From: Nitrospira defluvii
GTDB taxonomy: Bacteria; Nitrospirota; Nitrospiria; Nitrospirales; Nitrospiraceae
NCBI RefSeq assembly: GCF_905220995.1
Contig: NZ_CAJNBJ010000001.1
Span: 1,364,001 to 1,428,000, forward strand
Direction of reading: 5' to 3'
Length of the DNA stretch: 64,000 bases
The number at the start of each line of letters is the position of its first letter. The first letter of the stretch is position 1. Under the pieces are notes generated by a model. The model had not been told where the DNA came from and ran no database searches. It saw only the letters and a program-made list of their open reading frames with translations. The position numbers and the translations under genes were made by a program. Positions 63,779 to 64,000 of this stretch are shown here, one piece after another.

Positions 63779-64000
63779 ATGACACGCACGATTTGCCTTG
63801 TCGTACTTGGGCTCCTGATACTGGCGCCGGTGAGATCGCCTTCCGTCTACGCCGACGTCGAGCAAAGCCAGGAGTCGATGTTGTTTTCGACCGTCGGGTT
63901 TCAATCCGGTGTGATTGATGAGATGCAGGGATCGACGATTCGTATTGATGGCCGGACGTACGCGTTGAAGACCGCGGTGGTGGTCGTGACTCACGAGATG
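63779..64000 (+). CDS. Small exported protein, PilY2-like candidate (3' truncated by window)
   Basis: Only the first 74 codons are present. They have a signal peptide (ICLVVLGLLILAPVRSPSVYA) and a beta segment SVGFQSGVIDEMQG-type followed by STIRIDGRTYALKTAVVVV. Position directly after a minor-pilin set and the segment pattern recall small PilY2-type proteins encoded beside PilY1; inference only. GAAGGGGG precedes the ATG, and 63773 is an alternative ATG. Confidence 0.6.
   Translation, partial: MTRTICLVVLGLLILAPVRSPSVYADVEQSQESMLFSTVGFQSGVIDEMQGSTIRIDGRTYALKTAVVVVTHEM

Overview
The window is a G+C-rich bacterial chromosome segment. It is most consistent with a Nitrospira-like member of the Nitrospirota, an inference from gene content and protein style and not from a database search. 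Pointers are EZ-HEAT repeat paralogues, abundant small exported proteins of unknown function, an amicyanin-like cupredoxin, an apgM-type gene inside a threonine operon, and a type IV pilus minor-pilin locus. No rRNA, CRISPR array, transposase or phage gene was seen. There is one tRNA, Pro-GGG.

Layout. 1-2.1 kb holds the 3' part of polA and a small zincin metallopeptidase, each followed directly by a copy of a ~125 bp repeat with inverted ends. 2.2-6.8 kb is accessory: a KAP-type P-loop NTPase that looks A+T-richer than its surroundings, a nucleotidyltransferase with a 67-residue partner, and an alpha/beta-hydrolase-like protein that has lost the nucleophile serine. A diverged, frameshifted copy of the tail of the hydrolase-like gene lies on the other side of the nucleotidyltransferase pair, so the pair sits between direct repeats. 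6.8-8.7 kb has two exported LPP20-like proteins. 8.9-15.7 kb has an exported phosphatase/phosphodiesterase-like protein, a small exported protein and five consecutive HEAT-repeat genes. 15.7-23.4 kb has ugd, a CBS protein, a membrane spermidine-synthase-like protein, the cupredoxin, a ferredoxin, and a DUF192 / Rieske / I42-inhibitor / class IV aminotransferase cluster.

23.4-33.4 kb is the conserved translation and RNA operon rimP-nusA-infB-DUF503-rbfA-truB-rpsO-pnp, followed by an M16 peptidase. 33.4-35.0 kb has a strong promoter, a long leader and two exported proteins of unknown function. 35.1-41.0 kb (minus strand) has pdxJ-nnr-tsaE-lapA-mutS. 41.2-49.2 kb is an aspartate-family and isoleucine-precursor operon (alaC-hom-thrC-apgM-like-lysC-cimA). 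It has no classical thrB, and the apgM-like gene may supply homoserine kinase. 49.3-53.9 kb has ihfA, a MerR regulator, tRNA-Pro, surE, dedA, cysS and rlmB.

53.9-64 kb has a single-domain LuxR regulator followed by type IV pilus genes: prepilin peptidase, a first minor-pilin set (FimT/PilV/PilW/PilX), PilB, and a second complete set in the same order, ending in a truncated gene for a small exported protein.

The best candidates for something undescribed are the phosphatase plus five-HEAT locus, the repeat-flanked nucleotidyltransferase cassette with the serine-less hydrolase and KAP NTPase nearby, the cupredoxin with a probable His axial ligand, the leader of the 33.7 kb gene, and the tandem minor-pilin sets around PilB.
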